From Mesotaenium endlicherianum (Eukaryota; Streptophyta; Zygnematophyceae; Zygnematales; Mesotaeniaceae), in NCBI GenBank assembly GCA_009602735.1, contig WELA01002871.1, positions 26,997 to 49,886 of the forward strand: DNA of 22,890 nucleotides, in the 5' to 3' direction. Positions 1 to 9,290 of this stretch are shown here, piece by piece. Positions within the stretch are counted from its first letter, which is position 1. Each line of letters starts with the position of its first letter. The position numbers were made by a program, and so were the translations under genes. The notes beneath the pieces are model-generated. The model was not told the origin of the DNA and ran no database searches. It saw only the letters and a program-made list of their open reading frames with translations.

Positions 1-142
1 TTCATGTCCTTTGAACCTTCCAAGGCATTTTCGAAGTTAGAGGAAAGACCTAGAAGAACTCCATGTGGCAAAAATCAAATGTGCCATTTTTAGGTCAAAA
101 GGACATGTGTACATTATTCTAGAAAGAGGTGGCAAGTTTTGG

Positions 143-165
143 GATGTGTTGGGTGCCAACACATC
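143..165. repeat. 10-bp perfect inverted repeat with 3-base loop
   Basis: GATGTGTTGG (143-152), loop GTG, then CCAACACATC (156-165). It lies about 40 bases upstream of the TATA motif. It could be an LTR edge, a binding site for a dimeric regulator, or a hairpin; the sequence alone does not decide. Confidence 0.7.
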
Positions 166-278
166 AACATACACCTTCCTAAAAATCACTTATGTAACAA
201 GTATATAAACAAGAGCTAGAACATAGAAAGACTTTCCAGAATCACTCTTGTACTTGCCACATTCCAGAAATATATTAA

Positions 279-309
279 CTTTCAAGAAGCCATCTCTCTT
301 TCAAGAAGC
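279..309 (+). repeat. 12-bp direct repeat in the leader
   Basis: CTTTCAAGAAGC occurs at 279-290 and again at 298-309, downstream of the TATA motif and so probably transcribed. No function is evident. Confidence 0.6.
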
Positions 310-657
310 TACCACTTGTGTTCAAAGATCCTTGTCTTGAATAGATAAAGAATTCTATTTTACTAAGTACTTTATCTATCTATTTCACTACAGAAAGCCT
401 TGAAGGGCGATTTTCTCTGAAATTGGCATTGCCTGTTATGCTGCTTAGATGTGAGTTTTGCAAACCACAAAACTTGTTCATTCTGTAAACCCTCAACTTG
501 GGCAAAAGCCTGTGTGGAAGTAAGACACTTCTGTCCTACTTCTGAGAACTTGTTGATTGGTTCATGTGAACAAGAATTCCCAAGTCAGTTGAGGATTGAG
601 GCCTGTGAAGGCTGCCGGTGTTCAACCTGGAAGGGGACCCGGAGAATTCAACTGTAT

Positions 658-1524
658 ATGCGGTTGAGGAGTGGAAGACTCTTCCACTCTACGGAGCCTG
701 TAGAAGATTCTGATTCTAGCCAGAGTCCACGAGGAAGTGAGACGTCTGAGCATACTGACAACCGGTGGAGTGAGCAACCGTCGAGAGACGAGTCTCGCCA
801 TATCTCCGCAAGCGGTGAGAACCCGGATAACACACGAGCCTTTGCACCTGATTTGGGCAGAGAGCAAGACGTGTGGGGAAGAGTCAGTGAGTCCTGGTCA
901 CCGTTCGAAATGGTCGGTGATGATCGGGATGAAAATCCTAAGTTCAAGCTGTCTGCAAAGTGCTTTAGCGAACGAACCAGCGCAAACGGTCTCACTTTCA
1001 AAGAGTTTGATGAGATCTATTGTGCAGAATTCTTTGAGAAGATTCGGAAGGATTCTTCTAATACGCAATCTGTCGCATTTATAGGCTTGGTTCAGTACTT
1101 GGACAAGGATGTCCTGCTGCTATATCGCCAATTCCGGAAGGATGAGGATCTCACCCAGGAATGGACCTTTGCAGAACAGAAAAGGGCAAGAGATTTGAAA
1201 ATCCAGAAAAAGGGTGCGAAAGCCCGAATGTCTGCTCTATCTTTAGGAAGAACAGCGACAACTGTTGAGAGCATAGACTTAGCTGCACTAACACAAGAAT
1301 TAACTGAGGCTATGAGGCAACTCACTGAGGGTCAGCAAAGGGCTGCTACTCAGAGCGATGATGCCGGCTCTGTCGTAGAGTTGCGAAAATTGTGTGCAGA
1401 ACTGTCCGAAAAGATTGCTAATGCTCAGGAACGAGTAACACGCAGAGCTGCACCTCTCCATGGTCAGCAAGGCGATAGCGCCACGACAGAGGCAAGCCAT
1501 GTGCAAGCCTTGGCTAGTTGTTGA
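658..1524 (+). pseudogene. gag: Gag, N-terminal part (retrotransposon capsid polyprotein), broken
   Basis: The ATG at 658 gives a protein beginning MRLRSGR, a basic start common for plant and algal Gypsy Gag proteins; I prefer it to the open non-ATG stretch from 421. The first part is charged, Ser/Glu-rich and probably disordered. The middle (about 965-1200) is helical, and about 1280-1440 is rich in Leu/Glu/Gln heptad-like spacing that suggests a coiled coil for Gag assembly. The frame closes at a TGA (1522-1524), yet protein-like sequence continues directly after it in the same frame (to about 1650) and then in another frame. This stop is therefore probably a lesion, not the natural Gag end. 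Gag would assemble the cytoplasmic virus-like particle. Confidence 0.7.
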
Positions 1525-2600
1525 AAGGATATGGAGGTTGGGAATGACCAGCTAGACCCCAAGCATTGTCTGCGCCGCTTCTTTAAGTTGCTTGAAGCAC
1601 GATTCCCAGAGGATTGCAGTCTTAAGATGCACCATTATGTGCATTTTGTTCGTCAGAAGAACGAGACAGTCTTGAGGCTAAATCCAGATTGGTAGACCTC
1701 GCCAAAAAGGCAACAATATACGAGCCCAGAATAGTGGCTGACAAGTTTTTGTTGTGCTTGGGCAAGGAAACAGATCGTGAAGTCAGACCACATCTGTCCG
1801 CAAAGCACGGGATTGACTGGGACATCGACGAGGCGGCTGAAATAGCACGCAATGTCGAAGAAGGTAAAGTGTGGTACAAAGAGGCTTCCAGGACGCTTAT
1901 GGCTCCTGAGAGGAGGGAGGAATATCCTTCGCCTAAGGTCAACAGCTCTAATTTTTAGTTTAAGAAAAAGAGCGGGTCTTTCAATAAGTTTGCTAAGCAT
2001 GCCAACACTGCTGAAACAGCAGAGAGCTGTTGGAATTGCGGAAAATCAGGACATCAGAAGAGGGATTGTTCGTACCCAGATGCTAAGCAATTATCTGCTA
2101 GCAAGGCACAGATATGTGCACATTGCAGCAAGAAGGGACATTCAGAAGATGAGTGCTGGTCTAAGAACCCAAATTTAAAACCGCCATGGGCAAATGCTGC
2201 CATGAAAGAGGCAAACAAGGAAAAAAAGAAAGAAAAAGGTGGCTCTGGTAACCGCAAGGGTAACTAGAAGTTCGAAGCTACGAGTGCAGAAATCGCTGAG
2301 TTGAAAGCGCAGTTTGCAAAACTAAATGCGCCCAATGTCTATTATGATGCAGACATTGCAGAAAAGACCGTCTGCAAGGGCGAGAAGCGGCTGTCTGAAA
2401 AGGCTGTGGATGCAACGGCTGCCGAGCAAGCAGATCACAATTGTCTGGTGCCAAGGAATGCTGGGAAGCTTCCTCGGACTTTCCGGATCACTCTGGATGA
2501 AAACGAGATCTCGCAGCTATGACAAACCAGGTTCGTGTCGCGCAAGACATTTAGTTTTTCGCTGGAGAAGCTGAAGGCCCTGGTGGAACACCAGATTTAG
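1525..2600 (+). pseudogene. gag: Gag, C-terminal part with two CCHC zinc knuckles (nucleocapsid), broken
   Basis: Protein-like sequence runs on after the TGA at 1522. It changes frame near 1650 and then stays in one frame to about 2780. Two zinc knuckles of form C-x2-C-x4-H-x4-C lie at 2028-2069 (CWNCGKSGHQKRDC) and 2115-2156 (CAHCSKKGHSEDEC). They are the hallmark of nucleocapsid, which binds the element RNA for packaging. A Lys-rich tail follows (about 2200-2260). In-frame stops sit at 1956-1958 (TAG), 2265-2267 (TAG), 2520-2522 (TGA) and 2598-2600 (TAG). The stretch 2301-2780 is a poorly recognised Gag-protease spacer. The knuckles are certain; the start and end of this part are not. Confidence 0.85.
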
Positions 2601-2785
2601 CATGCTCCTTTGCTTTCTCTCGCTGATTTGCATATCACTTACCCATTCACGGTTGAAGAGGCCGGACATCAGCTGGATATAGCTGAGGAAGGTGCAAATA
2701 GCACCTCATTGCCCACCAATTTTAGCACCGTGAGAGTGCAAAATAAGGATGGTGCATTGATCTTCAACAACTGGGCAGCTCTCAA

Positions 2786-3451
2786 CATCTATTGGATACA
2801 GGCGCACAGCCAGTCATTTTGGGAAAACGAGCTGTGAAAGCTCTAGGTTTGACGACAAGGGACCTGAAAGAGAGTCCTTTTCAGTTGAGAACTGCCTCAG
2901 GACAAGTCTCAAAGTCTTGTGGGATTACCCGCAAGCCTGTGAAAATCGTAGTAAATCCAGGAAAACCTGAAGAGGCGTCACTATTCATGGAGTGCACAAT
3001 GACGGAAGATGAGAACTATGATGTTCTCTTGGGAACAGAAGCACTGATTTCCTTGGGTATGATCATTGATCTGCAAAAACAGAGAGTGACTTACCATTTA
3101 ACAGATAGACAGCCGGCAGGAGAGATTCCTGTGAAAATGGTTTGCATAGGAGAAGCCAACTACGGACTGCTAGACTGCTACGTTAATGACAAGTACCCAG
3201 AAGCCAGCGACTACCTCATGAAGCAAGAAGAGAAAGGCTATACAAGCATCAACATGCCAACACCCTTGGTATGGCAATCCCAGATCATGAAGCAGCTGGA
3301 AACTGTGAGTAATAGGGACCACGGCCCGCAAGAGCTGCTGCCAGTACCCTACCCAGTTACCTCCTCTGCAAATCTGATGCCTGGAGTAGAGCCGCTGCCG
3401 CAAGGCATTGTCAGGATGGAAGATCCTTTTCGCAAAAGGGGAGTGGTGGTG
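2786..3451 (+). pseudogene. pol (PR): Retropepsin-like aspartic protease of Pol
   Basis: The catalytic motif LDTGAQPVILG starts at 2792, with the active-site Asp codon at 2795-2797. It is followed about 80 residues later by VLLGTEALISLGM, the second conserved block of retroviral-type proteases, which form homodimers and cut the polyprotein. The frame differs from that of the preceding Gag-spacer, and the shift falls at about 2775-2792, immediately before the active site. This may be either decay or the natural Gag-Pol frameshift point. The sequence continues past the protease core (about 3110-3451) as a linker without motifs I know. It closes at a TAG (3452-3454) abutting motif I of the methyltransferase in the same frame, so protease and methyltransferase were probably one continuous Pol reading frame. 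Confidence 0.85.
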
Positions 3452-3454
3452 TAG

Positions 3455-4400
3455 GAATTATTCGCCGGACTTGGCTCTGGGACCATAGCCTTGATCCAGC
3501 GAGGAATACAGGTGGCCAAAGTCCTGTATGTGGACAACGATGACCACGCTTTTCGAGCATTCCAAAAGGTCATGAATCAGATGCGGCAAATGCATCATTT
3601 TCAAAGGTTGGCGTCTATATATGGCAATGTCGAGTGCATTGCTGGAGGCAACATTATGAACGTGAAGCCTGAATACCTGTATGGCTGCAGGATTGATTGG
3701 ATTTTTGCTGGATTCCCTTGTCAACCAATTTCCCAAGCTGGAAACAGGAGGGGATTCAGTGTTCCACGAGCACAACACTGGGGATGGATGGTGAAAATCA
3801 TCAGCATACTGCGGGAACGTCAGCACTATCACCCACCTGTGTCTGTGATTGAGAACGTACATCCAGGAATGGACTACAAGCAGATGAAGCCGGGAGAACC
3901 ATGGCTGATTATCGACTCCACTTTGGGCCATCATGTGCTAATCAACGACGCCAAGCACGGAGGATTGTCTCATTGGGCCAGGATGTTTTGGACCAATGGC
4001 ATGTCTATGGAGGTTCTGAGAGAAATGGAGGACATTACACGGCGATCACCAACAGCATTGACAGTGGAAAAGGCACTGGCGGTGCATACCAGACGAGTGA
4101 CCTGGAGGGATCCCTATCCACAGTGTGTCATCAACGAACTAGGTCAGCCAAGAGTGGTACTGCCTACCTTTACAGCATATCCAGGATCCCGAGCTTTCAG
4201 AGGAGGTGGACCAGGAATGGTCAAAGACATATATAAAAGAGACGCCATGTGGAGAGAGCCCACCGCGGTGGAAAAGGGCAAATGCCTGGAAATACCCGAC
4301 AACATAGCTCGGCATATAGCTGGTGCTGTAGGATCAGATGAGGCTGCAAAGATTTTCGGCAACATGATCGGGCAGCACTCTATGACTTGGTTGGTGGAAA
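3455..4400 (+). pseudogene. C5 cytosine DNA methyltransferase domain inside Pol
   Basis: The conserved blocks come in the usual C5-methyltransferase order. Motif I is ELFAGLGSG (3455 on, S-adenosylmethionine binding). Motif IV is GFPCQPIS with the catalytic Cys codon at 3719-3721, followed by AGNRRGF. Motif VI is IENV, with its Glu at 3851-3853. Motif VIII-like ARMFWTN is near 3977-3997. A basic variable stretch (about 4010-4260) is where target recognition would lie, and GNMIGQHSM near 4358-4385 fits motif X. The roughly 310-residue length fits a bare catalytic domain. The linear motif order rules out a DRM-type permuted enzyme. ARMFWTN and the LIQRGIQV stretch after motif I resemble DNMT3, whereas PCQ resembles DNMT1/bacterial enzymes, so affiliation needs a tree. 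No PWWP, ADD or chromodomain is fused. All catalytic motifs are intact, but a TAG precedes motif I. Confidence 0.9.
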
Positions 4401-6416
4401 CAATCATGACATGGCAACAGTTGACCTTCACTGCCAAGCCTATGTCGAGACCAAGACCAGTAACAATTGTGATCAATGTCGTGCCAACATCTGACCAGAG
4501 GGCTATCAAAACGGCACATCAGCAACAAGAAGAATACTGGGTGCAAAGAGACGCAGCGGAAGCCGCTGTAAACAGAGTATACAGGGGAGATAGGATGGCA
4601 GAACTGATGAGATGTCAGGAGCTATTGGACCGGATTGATAACCGGACCAATGATTTACAACCACCTCTGGAAAGAGAGGATACACCCATGAGGGATCAGG
4701 CACCTGAGCAAGCAGCATCGCTACCAGGAGTGGAGGACGATACGCATGGCACCCCATTATCTGTGAGAAACGCCACTCACAGCCAGATTTTTGGGAGCTC
4801 ACCTCCCGGAACAACGACATCAAGACGTGAAGAGACCCCAGAAGAGGCTAGGTCAGGGTATGATACCCCCCTCAGCCCAAGGGCAGCTGGGCACGGAGAC
4901 TATTGGCAAGAACGCCAGTGCAATCTTGGTGAATGGGCCGAAGAGAGTAGCCAGAACTAAGGAGATTCTGGAGGGTCTGCAAAGACCATATGTCTCGAAG
5001 TAATATTCGAAGAACGCCAGGAGGAGTTGGACAAGATTGTCTACAACCCCTGCCTTGATGAGCCCAGAGCCGCAAGCTAAGGGGCAACAGCAGGGTTCAG
5101 CCATCCAAACAGCTGAATCCATTGCAAGGCAAATCATGGAGCAGCTGCTGGACGCAGGCGCCCGACAACACAAGGAATGGGAAGTGGCTAAGGCGGCAAG
5201 CGCTCTGCAATCAGCCATCGTCAACTTGGCAAAGCTCAACACCGATAATGAAGGAGAAATGCCACCACCCGGAGCGAAGAAATCAGTTGAAGATGAGGCA
5301 GAGATGCTAGACCTTCCAGGGTTCGACTTGCCGTCAGTCACCAATGAAGAGGAGATTCAGGTTGCAATTCCACGTTTTCCTACCCCAGAACTGGATCTAT
5401 TGGAGCTACAAGAACTCAGAACGGATGACTGAGTGAACGACCAATTGATGATGGAAGGACCCAGCCCGGCCGATCTTTACAACGATCTAAGGTCGCCTAC
5501 ATCCAGCACTCCAACCGCCAGTCTGCCAGCACCAGAAGCTACCCCACATCAGCTACAACAGCCGCAAGAAGTGGCTGCCTGCACCGCTAAGGTGGAACCA
5601 ACATAAGAAAATCCTCACGGTCGCGCAAGCAGACCAATAAAGGTTGCCCGGGAAGGGAATGCACCTTTCAGGCGGATGCTGATGCGTTACTTCAAGTACA
5701 GGGGAACAGCTCAGAGAGAAGGGGTTCTGAAAGGAACCACGGCTCCTCCTCCGCAACCTATCCTAGAGATTTTGCAGAGAGAGGGAGAGGATGGCTTAAT
5801 TCGCAAAAGCCATGACTTTGGAAATTCACATTCCCATGGTGCATCCCTCATCCACTGGAACATGGGAGAAGGACAGTTCAGCTCCTAGGACACCTGCAGT
5901 GTCGGAAAGGAGATTGGTAGAGCTAAGAAGCACCATAAGCCGCTTGACAGCAGAATATGCTGTATACGCACAACTAGCTGCGGCCCAAAGATCGCAGACT
6001 ATGACACAAGCATGGACAGTTACGCCACCAGCCAGGGAGGAGTTTGGCACAACCGTTGCGCGCATAGCCACCATTGGGCGTGAATGGGGTTGGACAATCG
6101 ACCCCAGAGCAGATCCAGCAGGGTGGCCTTTGCCAACCCACCCCCACCACGTGAAGAAGGAGGAACAGGGACCAGCTGGACTGCGGCCGATGAAAAAAGA
6201 TTCTTGAGGCAGCCCATCCGAAGGCGTCTGACCTACATCACGCAACCAGAAAGGCGACAATCTATCAAAAAAGGTGAGAGGCCTAAGAAGCAGGCCGCCA
6301 AGCCTGAGATAGCGGAGGAGCAAGCTGCGAAGCCTGCCTTTCCACCGCCTAACAATGAGGCAGAAAAGCCCGAAGGCCAAGATGAGGGCGGAAAGCCCCC
6401 ACCCGGACCGAAAGAG
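4401..6416 (+). pseudogene. Long Pro/Glu/Gln-rich linker region of Pol between methyltransferase and reverse transcriptase
   Basis: About 2 kb of protein-like but unrecognised sequence. In the methyltransferase frame it runs open to a TAA at 4958-4960, with a run of Arg, Gln and Glu and many Pro/Ser/Thr. A second frame carries protein-like sequence from about 4900, with a TAA at 5001-5003. It resumes at 5037 (helical, QQGSAIQTAESIARQIMEQ) and has a TGA at 5430-5432 and a TAA at 5604-5606. Around 5620-5800 is a basic block (FRRMLMRYFKYRGTAQREG). In a third frame 5812-6115 holds a Leu/Ala-rich helix (RRLVELRSTISRLTAEYA). Back in the first frame 6115-6416 is a Lys/Pro/Glu-rich tail. I recognise no domain; it looks like flexible, partly acquired spacer. 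Ordinary Gypsy elements have no such spacer. Confidence 0.6.
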
Positions 6417-6425
6417 TAGCAACTA
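6417..6425 (+). other. In-frame TAG in a readthrough-type context between linker and RT
   Basis: The frame that holds the linker tail and the RT is interrupted by TAG at 6417-6419 followed by CAA CTA. This fits the plant-virus readthrough consensus UAG-CAR-YYA known from tobamovirus-type leaky stops. It may be a chance match in a decayed element; no other in-frame stop here has this context. Confidence 0.4.
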
Positions 6426-7440
6426 CTGGATGCCTGTATTGGGGAAAAGCAGCCAGCAACTGAGGTTTTCACCATTGGAAATATGGTCTCAGCCCAACAG
6501 AGAGCCAAAGTAGAAAGGTTGCTGAAGAAGCACCGCAAGGTGTTTGCTTTTACCAAGGAGGAGATTGGTAGAACCACTGCCAGTGTGTGTGAGATCACAC
6601 TAACTACTGATAACCCAGTCAGACTTGGGCCGCATAAGCTCAGTCGGACCGAATGGGACTGTGTGGAGAAAACTTGCCAGGAGCTGCACAAGCTCAGCAT
6701 GATCGAGAAATCAACCTCAATACATGGAGCTCCCATGGTAGTAGTTGCCAAGAAGGACAAGGATGGCAATCTTACAGCCACTCGTATGTGTGGAGACTAC
6801 AGACGACTAAACCTTCATACGGAGCCAGACACCTATGTGATGCCTACACCAGAGCGGATTTTTGCGATTGCTACCACCGGGAAGGTGTTCAGCATCATCG
6901 ATCTACGCCAAGGATTCAACCAGATTCCTGTGAAAACAGAAAATCAAGGTAAGGCCGCTTTTTGGGCCCAAAGTGAACTTTGGCAATGGACGGTAATGCC
7001 GTTTGGACTGAAAAATGCTCAGCTATCTTTCAAAGGGCTATGGATAAAGTGCTGGAGGGGCTGGATTTTGCAAAACCATACATTGATGATGTAGTGGTAT
7101 TTAGCAAGTCTATAAAGGAGCACCTTGAGCACTTGAAACAAGTGTTCCAGCGCCTAGAAAAAATCCAGATGACGTTGCACCCTGGAAAGTGCAGATTCTT
7201 TGAGGCACATGTGCCTTACTTAGGACATGAGATTGGGAACAATGCTATGTCCTTTCAGGCTGTAAAGACTGAAGCCATTTACAAGATACCTGCACCAGCA
7301 AATGTGTCTAAGCTGAAAGCTCTGTTAGGGCTAAGCGGATACTATCGTAAATTTGTGAAGGATTATAGCAAAATTGCTAAATTCTTGACAGATCTCCTGA
7401 AAAAAGGACGTATCTTTTGTATGGACGAAAGCCCAGGAGA
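6420..7440 (+). pseudogene. pol (RT): Ty3/Gypsy reverse transcriptase domain, frameshifted
   Basis: RT copies the element RNA into cDNA in the particle. Visible blocks are RMCGDYRRLN (finger), FSIIDLRQGFNQIPV (first catalytic Asp codon 6900-6902), QWTVMPFGLKNA, and the catalytic YIDDVVVFS (codons 7079 on, both Asp at 7085-7090). HPGKCRFF, YLGHEI and LLGLSGYYRKFVKDYSKIA, the thumb and connection motifs of Gypsy RT, follow. Between MPFGLKNA and the next block the frame shifts by one base at about 7021, as if one base were lost from GCTCAGCT. A second one-base shift falls in a T run at 7415-7418 just before RNase H. Catalytic residues are otherwise intact, so decay seems recent compared with the rest. 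Confidence 0.95.
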
Positions 7441-7950
7441 AGGCCATGAACGAGCTCAAGGAGCGGCTGGTAACAGCCCTAGTCTTGCGAACACCTGACT
7501 ACTCCAAGCCGTTCAATCTACACACCGACTGGAGTCGTGTGGAAATTGGCGCAGTACTCACTCAGGCCGAAAGTCCTAGAGAGGAGTACGTCATTGCCTA
7601 TGCTTCGCGCTCTAACAACCAAGCGGAGAGCAACTACTCGTCCTACGAAGGAGAGCTACCGGCAGTGGTTTGGGCTGTTGCACATTTTAGAGAGTATCTA
7701 TAGGGAAGACCCTTCACGCTGATCACAGATCATTCGCCATTACTTTGGCTGATGAAGAATGGGGACCTCACTGGTAAGCTCGCTCGTTGGGCTCTCAAGC
7801 TCCAGGAGTACCAGATGACGGTGATACACCGAGCAGGTATACTCAACAACGACGCTGATGGACTCAGCAGGAACCCGGACCCATCCGCAGACGACAGAGC
7901 AGGAGCTCGAGAAGACGAAGACCCGAGCAGCCCCACAGAATTAGCCGCCT
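7441..7950 (+). pseudogene. pol (RH): RNase H domain of Pol, interrupted by TAG
   Basis: RNase H removes the RNA strand during reverse transcription. Visible motifs are FNLHTDWSRVEIGAVLTQ (first catalytic Asp codon 7527-7529), YASRSNNQAESNYSSYEGEL (catalytic Glu codon 7653-7655), and TLITDHSPLLWLM (third acidic Asp codon 7728-7730). LARWALKLQEYQ and HRAGILNNDADGLSR (final conserved Asp region near 7850-7860) follow. An in-frame TAG (7701-7703) separates REYL from GRPFTLITDH. It is the only stop inside the domain, and the frame is otherwise continuous through the integrase. Confidence 0.95.
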
Positions 7951-9290
7951 GCCTGGCCGAAATGGCTAGAATGATAGCATCAGGAGAAGCTGAGCCCCTA
8001 CCTTTGTTCAGTCCAGAGATCTAGAAAGATCAAGCCACTATGCATTGGTTGAAGACGGGGGTCCATATAGAAAGATTATCGGCAAAAGAAAAGGACCAGG
8101 TAGGCCATCGAGCTAAAAGGTTTTGCTAGAAATGCAATAACCTCTTCAAGATTGAAGAAACTGGTCAAGAAAAGTTAGTGCCAGAACCCACCAAAAGACG
8201 AACTCTAGTGCAGGAAATGCATGAGAATACTGGACACTATGGTGTCAAGAAGACATACAGTCTTCTGGAGCTGTCTTACTGGTGGAGGGGCATGAAGCAG
8301 CAGTGTGAGGATGTGATCAAGGCCTGTACAAGCTGCGATCGCGTCAAGGCTGGTTCTACGCAGCAACACCCACACCTGCAACCTCTGCCAATCATGGGCC
8401 TAGGCTACCGGTGGAGCTGCGATCTCGCTGGTGAGCTACCGCTGTCCAAGCGAGGTAACAAGTACATTATGGTCATGATTGAGCATTTTTCTAAGTGGAT
8501 AGAGGTGGTACCTCTAACCGCTAAGGAAAGCTTGGGGATCGCGGAAGCACTCCTCAATGGTGTGATTGTACGTCATGGAGCCCCAACAGAAGTGCTGACA
8601 GACCAAGGGTCTGAGTTCCAAGGATCTTTTCAGAAACTCCTAGATAAATGCTTCATTGACCATTGCACTACGTCTAGAGACCACCCACAAGCAGATGGTC
8701 TCGCAAAACGGATGGTGCAAACCATTAAGTCTGCTTTACGCAAATTTTGCCTTGAGCATGATAAGCGTGATTGGAATCTGGCCCTGCCATGGCTGGTTAT
8801 GGGTTACAGATTTAGCAAGCAAGCTGCTTTGGCGAATTACTCGCCTTATTAGATTCTGTTTGGAAGAAGTCCAGTTGTGCCCAGCAGCATCAAACAGGAG
8901 ATTGAGCAGGTGAAAGATCTGGACAACCGTGATGAATTGTTAAAGGTCATGTTGCGCCGCAAGGTGTTGTTTGAGCACATGATGCCTGCTGCCCTGGACA
9001 ATATGAAAATTGCACAGAAAAGAGACACACAGCATTATGCCAGGACGCGAGATGGGAGCTACCGCCTGCAAATGACGCAGATCCAAGAAGGAGACTTCGT
9101 CTACCGCAAGCGCCAGACTAAGACCACCATTGACACCAGTTCAGGTGCAGTAATCTTACGCGTGAAACATGCGTTTGACAATGGTGTGTTGGAACTGGAA
9201 GGTTCTGATAGTAAGACCATGAAAGATCACGTGCAGAACTGTTCGCTGTGCCATTTGCCAAATATCGATCCTACAATTAAGACTGAGCCC
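7951..9290 (+). pseudogene. pol (INT): Integrase domain of Pol (HHCC zinc finger, DD35 core with Lys for Glu, GPY/F-like C-terminal module)
   Basis: Integrase inserts the cDNA into the host chromosome. The N-terminal zinc finger is visible (HENTGHYGVKKT then CTSC, about 8220-8335). The catalytic core shows the first Asp in WSCDLAGELP (8421-8423) and the second in LTDQGSEF (8601-8603). The position 35 residues on, where the catalytic Glu is invariant, is Lys (8706-8708) in HPQADGLAKRMVQT, so the active site is broken. KDHVQNCSLCHLP (about 9219-9258) closes a GPY/F-type C-terminal module preceded by EGDFVYRKR. In-frame TAGs lie at 8022-8024, 8127-8129 and 8850-8852 (between YSPY and ILFGRSPVVP). 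The region 7951-8177 between RNase H and the zinc finger is Asp/Glu-rich spacer. Confidence 0.93.

Larger units (their letters stand above)
143..392 (+). promoter_or_regulatory. Probable 5' LTR portion / element promoter and leader start
   Basis: An AT-rich TATA-type motif (TATATAA, 202-208) lies about 450 bases upstream of the first Gag ATG, as expected for an LTR promoter. The block ends in CACTACA at 386-392. The ACA end would pair with the TGT that follows the polypurine tract at the other end of the element (9526), as LTRs usually begin TG and end CA. A perfect 10-bp inverted repeat with a 3-base loop sits at 143-165 and contains a TGTTGG start typical of many LTRs, so 148 is another candidate LTR start. 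No tRNA-like primer-binding site is obvious just after 392. Without a second LTR copy the limits are inferred only. Confidence 0.4.

Noticed and set aside
393..450. Primer-binding site, e.g. TGGCATTGCC at 424-433
   Set aside because: It is not directly after a defined LTR end and does not match a tRNA 3' end that I can name.
3458..3934. 158-codon minus-strand ORF over the methyltransferase
   Set aside because: It is the antisense shadow of the methyltransferase reading frame and has no recognisable motifs.
4401..6416. A third enzyme domain in the Pol linker
   Set aside because: No catalytic or metal-binding motif is visible in any of the three frames; kept only as an unrecognised linker.
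5826..6781. Long minus-strand ORFs over the Pol linker and RT start (198 and 182 codons)
   Set aside because: They overlap sense-strand protein-like sequence, and their Ser/Leu/Gly-rich composition is that expected from antisense of Pro/Glu/Lys-rich coding DNA.
1956..8852. TAG as a reassigned sense codon (as in some ulvophyte algae, where UAR means Gln)
   Set aside because: Frameshifts, TGA stops and the integrase Glu-to-Lys change show the element is decayed, and the kinase exons use no in-frame TAG or TAA before the final TAA. Decay explains the stops better, though other copies should be checked.
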